A stretch of DNA of 64,000 nt from JASHPR01 sp963844655 (GTDB taxonomy: Bacteria; Actinomycetota; Actinomycetes; Streptosporangiales; Streptosporangiaceae). Every line of letters starts with the position of its first letter. The stretch's first letter is position 1. A program made the position numbers and the translations under genes. Under the pieces are notes generated by a model that worked only from the letters and a program-made list of their open reading frames with translations, was not told where the DNA came from and ran no database searches. The stretch lies in the NCBI GenBank assembly GCA_963844655.1, contig CAWJPA010000003.1:434001-498000 (forward strand). Reading direction: 5' to 3'. Below are positions 19,100 to 27,007 of this stretch, piece by piece.

Positions 19100-19160
19100 G
19101 AGAAATTTCTCATGTGATTTCTCTCGCGAAGATTCTCTCGCGGAGATATACTCGCTAGGC
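19100..19160 (+). promoter_or_regulatory. Leaderless promoter with two tandem 14-bp operator-like repeats and an upstream palindrome
   Basis: GAGAAATTTCTC (19100-19111) is a perfect 12-bp palindrome. TTCTCTCGCGAAGA (19119-19132) and TTCTCTCGCGGAGA (19133-19146) are directly adjacent 14-bp repeats with one mismatch. TATACT (19147-19152) is a good -10 box, and only 8 bp separate it from ATG 19161, so the mRNA is probably leaderless. The repeats cover the -35 region, the ideal place for repression by the wHTH protein encoded downstream. The site may also control the divergent STAS gene. Confidence 0.65.
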
Positions 19161-19490
19161 ATGAGTCCTCCCGACGAGCACGGCGGCACCTGGACGCTGC
19201 TGACCGGGCACGGGCACGTGCTCGTGGAGATCGCCCGCGACCCCGCGGCCCGGATCCGGGACATCGCCGCCGCCGCCGACATCACCGAGCGCACCGCCCA
19301 GGCCATCGTGGCCGACCTGGAAGCCGCCGGTTACATCACCCGCACCCGGACCGGGCGGCGAGTCCGCTACACCGTGAACCGTGACAGCCTGTTCCGCCAC
19401 CCCGCCCAGGAAGGACACCGCGTCGGCCCGTTCCTGGCCCTGCTGGCCGCGAGCCGCGACAACACCACTACAGCTCCCGAGCCGGATTAA
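19161..19490 (+). CDS. Winged-helix transcriptional regulator (ArsR/MarR-like)
   Basis: 109 residues. Residues ~12-75 form a winged helix: HVLVEIARDPAARIRDIAAA (helices 1-2), DITERTAQAIVADLEAAGYI (helix-turn-helix) and TRTRTGRRVRYTVNRD (wing). The C-terminus (VGPFLALLAAS) may help dimerise. No Cys pair or other obvious metal site is visible, so the signal is unknown. It starts at the ATG directly after a leaderless-type promoter, which carries two tandem 14-bp repeats it probably binds itself. Confidence 0.8.
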   Translation: MSPPDEHGGTWTLLTGHGHVLVEIARDPAARIRDIAAAADITERTAQAIVADLEAAGYITRTRTGRRVRYTVNRDSLFRHPAQEGHRVGPFLALLAASRDNTTTAPEPD

Positions 19491-19857
19491 GTGGTCAAGG
19501 ACGTGCCCTGGCCGCATGTTGGCCGGACGGCATCGGTCAACAGCGAAAACAACGCCAACTGATGACACCCGTTTTGCCTGGTCAGGCGGCATGTAGCAGG
19601 TCGCATGCACCGGTAACACACTCTACGGAACAGTTGCTCAGCGAGTGGGCATCGTCACCCGCTACCTGACATATGCATGTCGGCCTCCCTCGCGGCCAAG
19701 CACGCGAGCAACTGATCACCACACCGACCGATCGACGATCGACCGGACACTGGCGGCTGCAGCGAGCGGAGGGGCCATCAATGGGCCATCTGGAGGCGGC
19801 AATGATCACTGAAACAGGAGCAGGCACCTTGCCCATCTGGCAAAGTGCCTGCTCAGG
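19491..19857. other. Gene-free stretch before the second att-like repeat
   Basis: About 370 bp without a recognisable gene. The last ~27 bp (GGCAAAGTGCCTGCTCAGGA) match the sequence just outside the intact tRNA at 26825-26843 with two mismatches. The duplication therefore reaches beyond the tRNA 3' end. Confidence 0.5.
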
Positions 19858-19915
19858 AGCGGAGGCTCGGGGATTTGAACCCCGGATGGGCGCGAACCCA
19901 AACCGCATTAGCAGT
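19858..19915 (-). repeat. att-like copy of the tRNA-Ser(GCU) 3' half (58 bp)
   Basis: 58 bp identical to 26844-26901 and 9338-9395, from the anticodon loop to the 3' end of the tRNA, then continuing into the arm sequence CCCTTCGGCACCG. It lacks the 5' half and cannot make a tRNA. It marks the border between two island segments. Confidence 0.9.
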
Positions 19916-20156
19916 CCCTTCGGCACCGCGAAAGCGGTAACGACCGGCCCGCGTCTGACGCAATCGGCGCAGGTCAGCAGGGTCACGGTATACAAGCCGC
20001 CGGAACCTAGTACAGCCTGGCGCAAGCTGCGGTGTGCCAAAGCTGTGCCATCACAAAGCCCTTGCCGACATTGCCGCCAACGCCTCAGAAGGACCTTTGT
20101 CACTGGCTCGGCACTCGGCCGGGCGACCAACGCCTTAGGTCACTGCCCTCGCCGTC
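19905..20156. repeat. Island arm repeat, rightmost copy
   Basis: About 250 bp homologous to 3467-3731. Conserved blocks are CGCGTCT(A/G)ACGCAATC, GCGCAGGTCAGC, CAAGCTGCGGTGTGCCAAA and CCTTAGGTCACTGCCCTCGC. The order and spacing agree, so this is one ancestral element end present at several island borders. Confidence 0.75.
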
Positions 20157-20208
20157 CACGCGACTGCCTCCGCCCGGATCGACAGTGCAAGCCAAGGCTG
20201 ACAGGGCT

Positions 20209-21720
20209 CTAGCTGGGTGACCGTTCATAGACGACGGCGAGGGCGGCTTGCGCGCTGAAACCACTCATGGTCTGGAACAGCGCACGCGCCGTCTGCAGCT
20301 GGATCCGCAGGTGCTCCGGCGATGTCGCGGCCAGGTCGTCGATGACCGCCAGCCCGCTCCTGATGTGATCATCGCTGAGCACGCTGTCGGGGTCATCGGC
20401 CAGGGCGACTGCCATTTCACGAGCTCGCCGACCCGGGAACGGAACGCCTCGTCCCCGGCGATGCGCTCCAGCAGCGTCGGGTGAAGCTGACGGTACAGCT
20501 CCAGCCAGGCCCGCCCCGTATCGGTCTGCCAGAGCGCGTCGCGCCAGGCCCTGATGCCCACTAGCTGATCCTCGGCCGTTTCCGCGTCCGCTCCGAACAA
20601 AACCTTCCCCGATGAGCTCAATCGCGCAGACCGACTGCATGAGCAGCGACAGCATGGCCGCCTTGATGTCGAGGATAATCTTGGTCGGATCACTGGGCTG
20701 GAAGCTTTCGAGGACGTTGCCGGTGAATGGGCCCGTCTTGATCGTCCATCCGTAGGTCTTGTGCGCGCCCTGGTCGGCGATGTGACGGCTGTACGCGTAG
20801 TCGGGGTTGGTTCCCGTCGTGGGGTAAAGGCCGATGGCCGGCCCGACGGTGTAGACGCTGCCCCGGACCATGGCCACATCGGAGGCGATCTGGTTCCCGA
20901 TGGACTGGAACTTGAGCAGGTCGACCGGGTCGATGTACTCGCGGTAGGAGCTGCCGGGGATCGGCTTGCACGTTCCGGTCTGCAGCGTCATGAAGTTCTC
21001 CGCTGGATCCGTCGTCTGCTCGGGAGCATGACCCCATGGGTAGAGGATCATCTGCTCGTAGCTGTGGACGTCGGCAAAGGTGTCGATGGGATGGTCCGAC
21101 AGGAACTGCTCGATATTTGCGCTCTCGGGCTCGCTGAACGCCGCCGGGCCGCAGTACACCATCGGGTCGCAGGGGTCGCAGGAGGTCTCGCCACCGGGAG
21201 GGATGACTCCCCACACGATGGCGCAGTTCCGGTTGAGGTCCACGCCCACTGGCTGCGTGCCGTCACTGCACGAGCCCGGTTCCGGCTTGCGGTTCTTGCG
21301 CCACAGGTTATCGGCGGACAGGACGTAGTCGTGGCCGTCGGGGTTGCTGCAGGGCACCATCCAGATGTCCAGCGACTCGAGCATCAGCGCGATCGCGCCC
21401 GCCGTCCAGGTCGCCCCGGGAGCGCCGCTGCCGGGCACGGCATAGGTGATGTCGGTGTCGTTGGCATAGCTGGTGAGCAGGTCCGCCGCCAGCTCCACGA
21501 TGGCCTCGGGATTCATCAGCTCGCGGGCGTGCACGCCGCCGAGCAGCAGGACGCCGTGGCGGCTGCTGTCGGCCTCACCCACGTGAATGTGGAGTCCGGT
21601 GACCGCCGTGCCTTCGACGGAAGGCTCGGGCAGCGTGAAGGTCTCGCACCGTGCGTGGGCCACGAAGGCCAGGCCCTCCAGGAACTGGGTGAGCTGAGCG
21701 AAAGTGCGATAGGCAGACAC
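20209..21720 (-). CDS. M14-family zinc carboxypeptidase-like protein, catalytic Glu apparently replaced, two frame changes
   Basis: 503 codons from GTG 21720. The M14 zinc site is visible: GGVHARELMNPE (His and Glu ligands) and DVHSYEQMILYPWG (third ligand His). Substrate-binding PVGVDLNRN is also present. Where relatives have Thr-Ile-Glu before the C-terminal helix, this protein reads YGWTIKTGPF, so the general base Glu seems to be Lys. Near 20605 the frame slips, and near 20413 it slips back. Between them another frame gives a sensible sequence (GIRAWRDALWQTDTGRAWLE). The gene is therefore mutated or misread at two places. The small gene at 21722 lies just upstream. No signal peptide is visible. 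Confidence 0.75.
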   Translation of the reverse strand: MSAYRTFAQLTQFLEGLAFVAHARCETFTLPEPSVEGTAVTGLHIHVGEADSSRHGVLLLGGVHARELMNPEAIVELAADLLTSYANDTDITYAVPGSGAPGATWTAGAIALMLESLDIWMVPCSNPDGHDYVLSADNLWRKNRKPEPGSCSDGTQPVGVDLNRNCAIVWGVIPPGGETSCDPCDPMVYCGPAAFSEPESANIEQFLSDHPIDTFADVHSYEQMILYPWGHAPEQTTDPAENFMTLQTGTCKPIPGSSYREYIDPVDLLKFQSIGNQIASDVAMVRGSVYTVGPAIGLYPTTGTNPDYAYSRHIADQGAHKTYGWTIKTGPFTGNVLESFQPSDPTKIILDIKAAMLSLLMQSVCAIELIGEGFVRSGRGNGRGSASGHQGLARRALADRYGAGLAGAVPSASPDAAGAHRRGRGVPFPGRRAREMAVALADDPDSVLSDDHIRSGLAVIDDLAATSPEHLRIQLQTARALFQTMSGFSAQAALAVVYERSPS

Positions 21721-21721
21721 G

Positions 21722-22030
21722 TCAGGCTCTCCGTCCGCTTCGGATCTGGGCTACCCGCTCGTCGAGCCATGCCTGGGCGGTGGCATCGTCCATGACCAGG
21801 GCGGGGTCGAGCGGTCCGATCGGGTGGGCTGCGAACACCCGGACCTCGTAGCCAGCCGTGACCACTTCCACTACCTGGCTCGGGCTCATGAGAACGTGAA
21901 GCTCCCCCTCCAGGGGAGGAAGGACATCCAGTCCTTTAAGCGCATCCGGATCCGGCGATGTTCTCGGACGGATAGTGGCCTCAAACCGCACCCCGGCGGC
22001 GGTACCAGACGACCCAGCTGCTGTGCCCAT
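21722..22030 (-). CDS. Small hypothetical protein in operon with the M14 gene
   Basis: 102 residues, ending one base before the GTG start of the M14 gene (TGA, C, GTG), which argues for co-translation. The sequence has a short beta-like core (LEGELHVLMSPSQVVEVVTAGYEV) and an acidic/helical end (DDATAQAWLDERVAQIRSG). I do not recognise a family. A partner or propeptide-like role for the peptidase is conceivable but not supported by a motif. Confidence 0.55.
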   Translation of the reverse strand: MGTAAGSSGTAAGVRFEATIRPRTSPDPDALKGLDVLPPLEGELHVLMSPSQVVEVVTAGYEVRVFAAHPIGPLDPALVMDDATAQAWLDERVAQIRSGRRA

Positions 22031-22861
22031 TTGCGCCTGCCTATTCTCGTGGCCGCCCGAGCAAAAGGACTAGGCCGAGGGTAAATGCGAGATTACCAAA
22101 TATGTTCCGGACGGCCACCTCGGCTTGCCATTCAACTACCGGGATTTCCGTGCTCTCGCTGATCACGACGGGCTCCATCTGGCTAAAGCCGCTCCCGGAC
22201 TTCGTATCTCGCGTCCCGGCCGTTCACCTTGAAGTTAAGAGCACGCGACTGATCAAGGTCAACGGCGACCCCAGACGCATGCTGGAACGAGTGCGGAAAA
22301 TCTCTCATAGCTGTCCTCCCCGCTCTGACCGGGTATCAGCGCAGAACCCGTGCTATCTCCCGCCCCAGCCAAGCACTGCCACCATGACAGAGCGGCCAGA
22401 GCGGCACCAGATACAAGCGGGCCGCCTGAAATGCCCGGAAGGTCATGTCGGGCCGGTGACTGGTGTTCCAGCTAGGCGGACCGGAGTGTCCGGATGTGCG
22501 GACCACAGCAGGAACCTGCCCCGGCAGCAGCTCGCCGGCGCCGCACCAGCTGCCCCACTCACCCAGGTCACTGGTAGCAGACTGGGCGACATAGGCGCCG
22601 TGCGACATGACTCCCATCCAATTACCAGGCCCAGACCGGCGCAACCCCGGCCAGCGTGCTCCGCGATGACGGTGCCCGGCGGCCCGGCGGATGTCGCTGA
22701 ACTGCTCGCAGTACCGGGTATCAGCCACCGGCCCATGTCAGCCGCTGGCCGGTGACGCCGGCGCAGAACGCCTCGGCGACGCGGCGCACAGGTGCGGCCG
22801 GGCGGTGACGACCCGTACAGCGGCATCATGCCCCCGGTCTCCTGCTCATTCAGGTCACCAG
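22031..22861. other. Long gene-free stretch
   Basis: About 830 bp in which I find no convincing gene. Openings on both strands have no family features and irregular codon use. No repeats or hairpins stand out. It is probably degraded island DNA. Confidence 0.4.
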
Positions 22862-23120
22862 CTAGGTGGGCAGGCGGAGCAGGATCTCCTCGAGCAGTTC
22901 GCGCTGCCGGACCTGCGAGGTCTCATGCTGCGCCAGGATGTTGCCCATCTGTTCCAGGATCGCCCCGTGCCGGTCCAGTGTCTCGCGGATCGCCCGTGTG
23001 TCTTCGTGCACCAGGCTGAGCCCGTAACTGACGGCGTCGATCTTGGCGGGCAGGATTTGTCGTATCTGCTGCTCCAGTTCGGCCACACGGGCTTCAAGAG
23101 CGGCGTAGTCGGCAGTCATG
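22862..23120 (-). CDS. Small coiled-coil protein
   Basis: About 85 residues from ATG 23120 (GGAGG 12 nt upstream); a longer start at 23236 is possible but its extension is Arg/Pro-rich. The whole protein is a heptad-rich helix: LEARVAELEQQIRQILPAK, then IRETLDRHGAILEQMGNIL, then ELLEEILLRLP. It resembles short actinobacterial coiled-coil proteins of unknown function. It is isolated, with long gene-free flanks. Confidence 0.5.
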
Positions 23121-23844
23121 AGTCCGTGATTCCTCCGGTCGGGATTTCCCATGAACACGGTACGCCGGATCGGCACCACGGCCATCGGGCAACATGGTTC
23201 GCGTTCCAAGTACTCCACCCGCTCCGGTGACGGCATCCCCTACGGGCACCGCCAACCGTGTCGGCCTCCGCCGGCATTAGCGCATCCAGGAACGTGGTCA
23301 GCGTGACCGCAGCCGCTCCGGCGACGCGGACTCTAGCTGGTCGTGCAGAAGGCGGGCAGGATCGATACTGGGCTTAACGGCTATCGCGTAGTTATCCATC
23401 GAGTTCACCTGGCAGTTCTCTCGAAGGATCACGGGGGCGGCCGCCCTACATCCTCACGTCACGCCCATCACCGGCCGGTCGGTACGCCTCTCTGCTGGAC
23501 ACAGCTGAACATCAGCGCAGCGTGCATCATCTCGTGCACCAGGACGTCGGACACTGACTATCGGATGTGCGGCGTACCGTGGGATTTATTGGATGCGCAG
23601 CGGTGGGATGCAGGGGCGGAGCCGCGTTCGGCGTGGCTTGGTCCAAGCTCGAGCCGGGGTCTCGTTCTTCCATGTGCTGCCGATCCGGGAGGCCGAGGAG
23701 GCTGGCGCATGCAAGGTTTGAGCGGTATCCAGCGTGGAAGATGGCGGTCACCGGATCGTCGTGTCAGGACGCCGTTCATCCTGAACCTGGCCCGCCTATG
23801 GCGGGTCGCGCAGGCTGTTGCGCTAGGGCGAAGAGGAGTCAGTC
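23121..23844. other. Gene-free stretch before the lysine-rich peptide gene
   Basis: About 720 bp without a recognisable gene. A good ribosome-binding site (GAAGAGGAG) appears only at the end, in front of ATG 23845. Confidence 0.4.
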
Positions 23845-23961
23845 ATGGGTGTGGCTAAGAAAGCCAAGCACGGGGCAAAGTCAGTAAAGGGCAAGGCTAA
23901 AAAAGACGCAGGCAAGGTCAAGCACAAAGGCAAGAAAGCCAAGAACGCCGCGAAGCATTGA
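23845..23961 (+). CDS. 38-residue lysine-rich basic peptide
   Basis: ATG 23845 follows AAGAGGAGTCAGTC. The product has 38 residues, of which 15 are Lys and 3 His, with only one acidic residue (MGVAKKAKHGAKSVKGKAKK.. to ..KNAAKH). The Ala/Gly/Lys spacing resembles the tails of histone H1-like and HupB-type nucleoid proteins and short CsbD-like basic peptides. A nucleic-acid-binding or nucleoid-protecting role is likely from composition alone. Its near-perfect ribosome-binding site and its codon use argue that it is translated. It lies in the same island as Dps. Confidence 0.6.
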   Translation: MGVAKKAKHGAKSVKGKAKKDAGKVKHKGKKAKNAAKH

Positions 23962-24165
23962 CCGGACTGTCCCGGTTGTACTTTTTGCTCGGATAGCAGC
24001 CGCCGTCATCTCCTGATGATTGTCAGGCGTCTGCGAGCCCCAGCAAGGCTTCTGGCGCCTCTGGAACCAGGTGCGGCGACTCATACAGCGGCTTGGACCC
24101 AAGCATCACATCGATGGGTTAGCAGGCCAGTCGCACTCCGTAGCGATGTCCGGCGTGGAGGGATC

Positions 24166-24693
24166 ATGGCAGGGGCAAGAACCGGGCGATCCGGGCACGA
24201 CCTGCTCGGCATCTATCTCAATGATCATCTGGCGGGTGCGACAGGGGGTCTTGAGCTGGCACGCCGGGTGGCGGGATCACGCCGGGACCCAGGCGCTGGC
24301 GGCGCCTTGCAGCGTCTGGCTGCTGAAGTGGCGCAGGATCGTGCCGCGCTGGAGGACATCATGACCGCACTCGGCATCCCGGTCCGCAGCTACAAGGTCT
24401 GTGCCGCATGGATCGGCGAGAAGGCCGCCCGGCTCAAGCTCAACGGCTACCTGCTGGCCCGGTCGCCCCTCAGCAGCCTTGAAGAGCTGGAAATGCTACG
24501 GCTGGGCGTGGAGGGCAAGGCTGCGGGCTGGCGCACGCTGCGGGTTCTGGCGGAGGTGGACAAGCGGCTCGACCCCGGCCGGCTGGACGAACTCATCTCC
24601 AGGGCCCAGCGTCAGGCGGATCTTCTCGAGGAGTTCCGTGTGCGCGCCGCGAGCCAGATTACCGGCATGGGACAGATGGCCGGTGAGTCCTGA
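24166..24693 (+). CDS. Helical hypothetical protein
   Basis: 175 residues from ATG 24166 (GGAGGGATC upstream). The sequence is almost entirely helical with a ferritin-like flavour: LLGIYLNDHLAGATGGLELA, then LQRLAAEVAQDRAALEDIM, then ELEMLRLGVEGKAAGWRTLR, then LISRAQRQADLLEEFRVRAA. I recall similar uncharacterised actinobacterial proteins near stress genes. Acidic and His residues that would form a di-iron site are not clearly conserved, so no enzymatic function is claimed. Confidence 0.65.
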   Translation: MAGARTGRSGHDLLGIYLNDHLAGATGGLELARRVAGSRRDPGAGGALQRLAAEVAQDRAALEDIMTALGIPVRSYKVCAAWIGEKAARLKLNGYLLARSPLSSLEELEMLRLGVEGKAAGWRTLRVLAEVDKRLDPGRLDELISRAQRQADLLEEFRVRAASQITGMGQMAGES

Positions 24694-24940
24694 CATCCCC
24701 GCTGCAGCGGCGTCATCCTCGAGGTGGACGGCACGGCTGTCCGGCACTAACTGCCTGCACGCCACCGCTTGATGAAGGCGTCCGGACAACCGAGCGAGCC
24801 AAGCCCGATCCGGGCATCCTGGAAGGGCTCGGCGTGAGTCAAGCACCGACCGGGCGTGAGCCGTCGTTGCCGGAGATACGGTCCGTTCGCAGGCTCGGGT
24901 TCGCGCAGGTTCGTTCCGCAGTCGCCCCGGTGGGCCGGCC

Positions 24941-25840
24941 TCAGGCTGGGCGCCGGCGCAGCTGGGCGCCGGCTTGGTCTTCCATCATCGCGACGGCCAG
25001 GAGTTCTCCGTCCGCTGGCCCGTAGCGAGCCAGCGCGCGGCTGTAGGTCCGCTCGACGTGCTCCGATAGCTCGAACGGCACACCGTTCTCGCGTGCCAGG
25101 TCGGTGATGGCCGCGAGTTCCTCGGCGCAGCGGTCCAGGCCGAACGAGGCCAGGTAGTCGCCGCCCAGCAGCGCGCCGAGGTCGTGGTGGATGAAGCTGC
25201 TTGCTGCGGCGCTGTCGGCGAGGGTCTGGTGCAGGACCTCCAGGTCGATTCCTTCACGGTGGGCCAGGAGCAGAGCTTCAGCCGTGGCGACTGCCTGGCC
25301 GAACCACAGGAGGTTCACCAGCAGCTTGGTCGTATATCCCGCGCCGTGGCCACCCATGTGATCGATCCGGTGCGGGTCGGCCAGCGCCTGGAGCAGGCCA
25401 CGGTGGTGGTCAAGAAGTTCTGCGTCTCCTCCGACGAACAGCTGCAGCGTCCCGGAGGCAGCTGCCCGGACTCCGCCGCCGGCCGGTGCGTCGAGCATGC
25501 CGACCCCGCTGGCCAGGGCAGCGTGGGCAAGGACCCGCCCGGTGGCCGGGGCGGTGCTGGTCATATCGATCCAGGTGGCCCCCCTGGACAACGCCGCGAG
25601 AACTCCGCCTGGCATGAGCATCATGTCGTGAAGTTCCCGGGTGCCGGGAAGCATGGTGATCAGGACTTCGGCCGTAACGGCCACCTCAGCAGCTGTGCCG
25701 CCCCTGCGCGCGCCGCATGCGGCTGCCGCGGCCTGACGCCCGGGGCGCAGGTCCCCGGCCGTGACGTCGTAACCGGCCCGGACCAGATTCGCGCACATCG
25801 GCAAGCCCATCCGGCCCAAGCCAATGAAACCCACATCCAT
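24941..25840 (-). CDS. NAD(P)-dependent beta-hydroxyacid dehydrogenase
   Basis: 299 residues from ATG 25840 (GGAGG 8 nt upstream). N-terminal Rossmann motif VGFIGLGRMGLPMCANL, then the family substrate-binding motif DAPAGGGVRAAASGTLQLFV. The conserved catalytic Lys lies in GAGYTTKLLVNLLWFG. The C-terminal all-helical domain is complete. This group includes 3-hydroxyisobutyrate, tartronate-semialdehyde and glyoxylate/succinic-semialdehyde reductases; the sequence does not decide which. It is a single gene. Confidence 0.88.
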   Translation of the reverse strand: MDVGFIGLGRMGLPMCANLVRAGYDVTAGDLRPGRQAAAAACGARRGGTAAEVAVTAEVLITMLPGTRELHDMMLMPGGVLAALSRGATWIDMTSTAPATGRVLAHAALASGVGMLDAPAGGGVRAAASGTLQLFVGGDAELLDHHRGLLQALADPHRIDHMGGHGAGYTTKLLVNLLWFGQAVATAEALLLAHREGIDLEVLHQTLADSAAASSFIHHDLGALLGGDYLASFGLDRCAEELAAITDLARENGVPFELSEHVERTYSRALARYGPADGELLAVAMMEDQAGAQLRRRPA

Positions 25841-26075
25841 GCCAGCCGCCTCCCGCGCCCCGGCCCGCCAAGACCGCAGCAAGAACACCACAGCCTCCTG
25901 CTCTCAGGACGCCATCACCGCCTTCTGCCCCCCGCGCCAGGATTAATCTCTCAGCAGGCACCTTCCCGGGCTCTGGCGCGGCTGGGCCGCAAGCCGAATG
26001 CCGGCAGGCTGATCCGAAGAGGTTGGCTGCGTCGTCAGCGGGTAGCCCGGCGGCCTAGCGAAGGAGCTGAGGCAC

Positions 26076-26366
26076 ATGGCCGGGCAAAACCAGGCAAGCA
26101 GCGAACCGGGTCACGGCAAGGGCGCCGCGCCTATGCCAGTCACACCGTCCGACGAGACAGAAAGACCCGAAGGACTGGCCTTCGACGTAGTGAAAGGCGC
26201 TGACCTGTCCGGAGTTCCGGTAGGTGACCAGGCGCCAGCGAACCCTGAAGCTTCCCGCACCGAGAACACGGTACGGGAAGCCGGCGAAGGTGTCGGGCTG
26301 GCCGTTCCGGCAGACCCGCGACGAGATACCGGGAAGGCCCACGACGGAGAACCCGGCGAACACTGA
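26076..26366 (+). CDS. Small disordered hypothetical protein
   Basis: 96 residues from ATG 26076, preceded by GAAGGAGCTGAGGCAC. Rich in Gly, Glu, Pro and Asp with almost no hydrophobic core. Only LAFDVVKGADLSGVPVGDQ could fold. No family recognised. The ribosome-binding site and codon use support translation, but a chance opening cannot be ruled out. Confidence 0.4.
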   Translation: MAGQNQASSEPGHGKGAAPMPVTPSDETERPEGLAFDVVKGADLSGVPVGDQAPANPEASRTENTVREAGEGVGLAVPADPRRDTGKAHDGEPGEH

Positions 26367-26410
26367 CCGGGCACGCCGGCGGCCGGGCATGCGCCACCGA
26401 CCGTCACCAC

Positions 26411-26444
26411 CGAAAGTGCGACAGAGCCGAAAGTGCGACAGAGC
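26411..26444. repeat. Tandem 17-bp duplication
   Basis: CGAAAGTGCGACAGAGC occurs twice in direct succession (26411-26427 and 26428-26444), without mismatch, in the gene-free part before the tRNA. Probably a slippage duplication. Confidence 0.8.
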
Positions 26445-26845
26445 CGTTGTCAGGACAGTCCCGCCGACGACTACAGGGGACCGCATCGCGGATTGCGATC
26501 GCGGAGCGTCTGCTTACAGCGATATGTCCCGCTGGGACACCGATGGCACGGTGAGGTTGCCCGAGTTCTGGCAGACAGCGGGCTTGCTCCAAGGCGCTGC
26601 AAGACGGGCCGCAGAAGCGTTTGCCGACTTCCCAGGTGTCGCGGTGGAAGCTGCGCTGCTTCGGGCGCGGTCTCCGAAACCTGCGTCCAGGCCGCCCCCC
26701 GCGAAGTTGCGACGGCGGCCTGGACGGCCCTAGCTGGGCGCGACAAGATCGTTCCCTGTGCCATTTTCTGTGCCATCCGGAGGCACAGATGATCAACAAA
26801 CTCGGCCAGAGACTCCGCCGCTGCGGCAAAGTCCCTGGTCAGGAG
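26445..26845. other. Gene-free stretch next to tRNA-Ser(GCU)
   Basis: About 400 bp without a recognisable gene. The last ~20 bp are shared with the sequence before the 19858 repeat. This is the innermost border of the island. Confidence 0.4.
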
Positions 26846-26934
26846 CGGAGGCTCGGGGATTTGAACCCCGGATGGGCGCGAACCCAAACCGCATTAGCAG
26901 TGCGGCGCCATAGACCGGACTAGGCGAAGCCTCC
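26846..26934 (-). tRNA. tRNA-Ser(GCU), intact; insertion target of the island
   Basis: 89-nt class II tRNA on the minus strand. The acceptor stem GGAGGCT pairs with AGCCTCC, the discriminator is G, and the anticodon loop is CTGCTAA with anticodon GCU. It has a long variable arm and T-loop TTCAAAT. Its 3' half (26844-26901) is the sequence repeated at 9338 and 19858, so this is the reconstituted tRNA at the distal end of the tandem insertions. Confidence 0.97.
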
Positions 26935-27007
26935 CAATGACCCCGTGGGGTGCGCCCTAGGCTACCGGTACCGTCCGAGCGGCAGCAAAGCAGTTGGCCC
27001 GGGTCGC

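Noticed and set aside
9338..19915. tRNA-like sequences at 9338 and 19858 as extra tRNA-Ser genes
   Set aside because: Only the 3' half is present. The acceptor 5' strand, D arm and half the anticodon stem are missing, so no cloverleaf can form.
22336..22829. Two overlapping minus-strand frames in the gene-free stretch
   Set aside because: No family features, no ribosome-binding site, and inconsistent codon bias. Most likely chance openings in GC-rich DNA.
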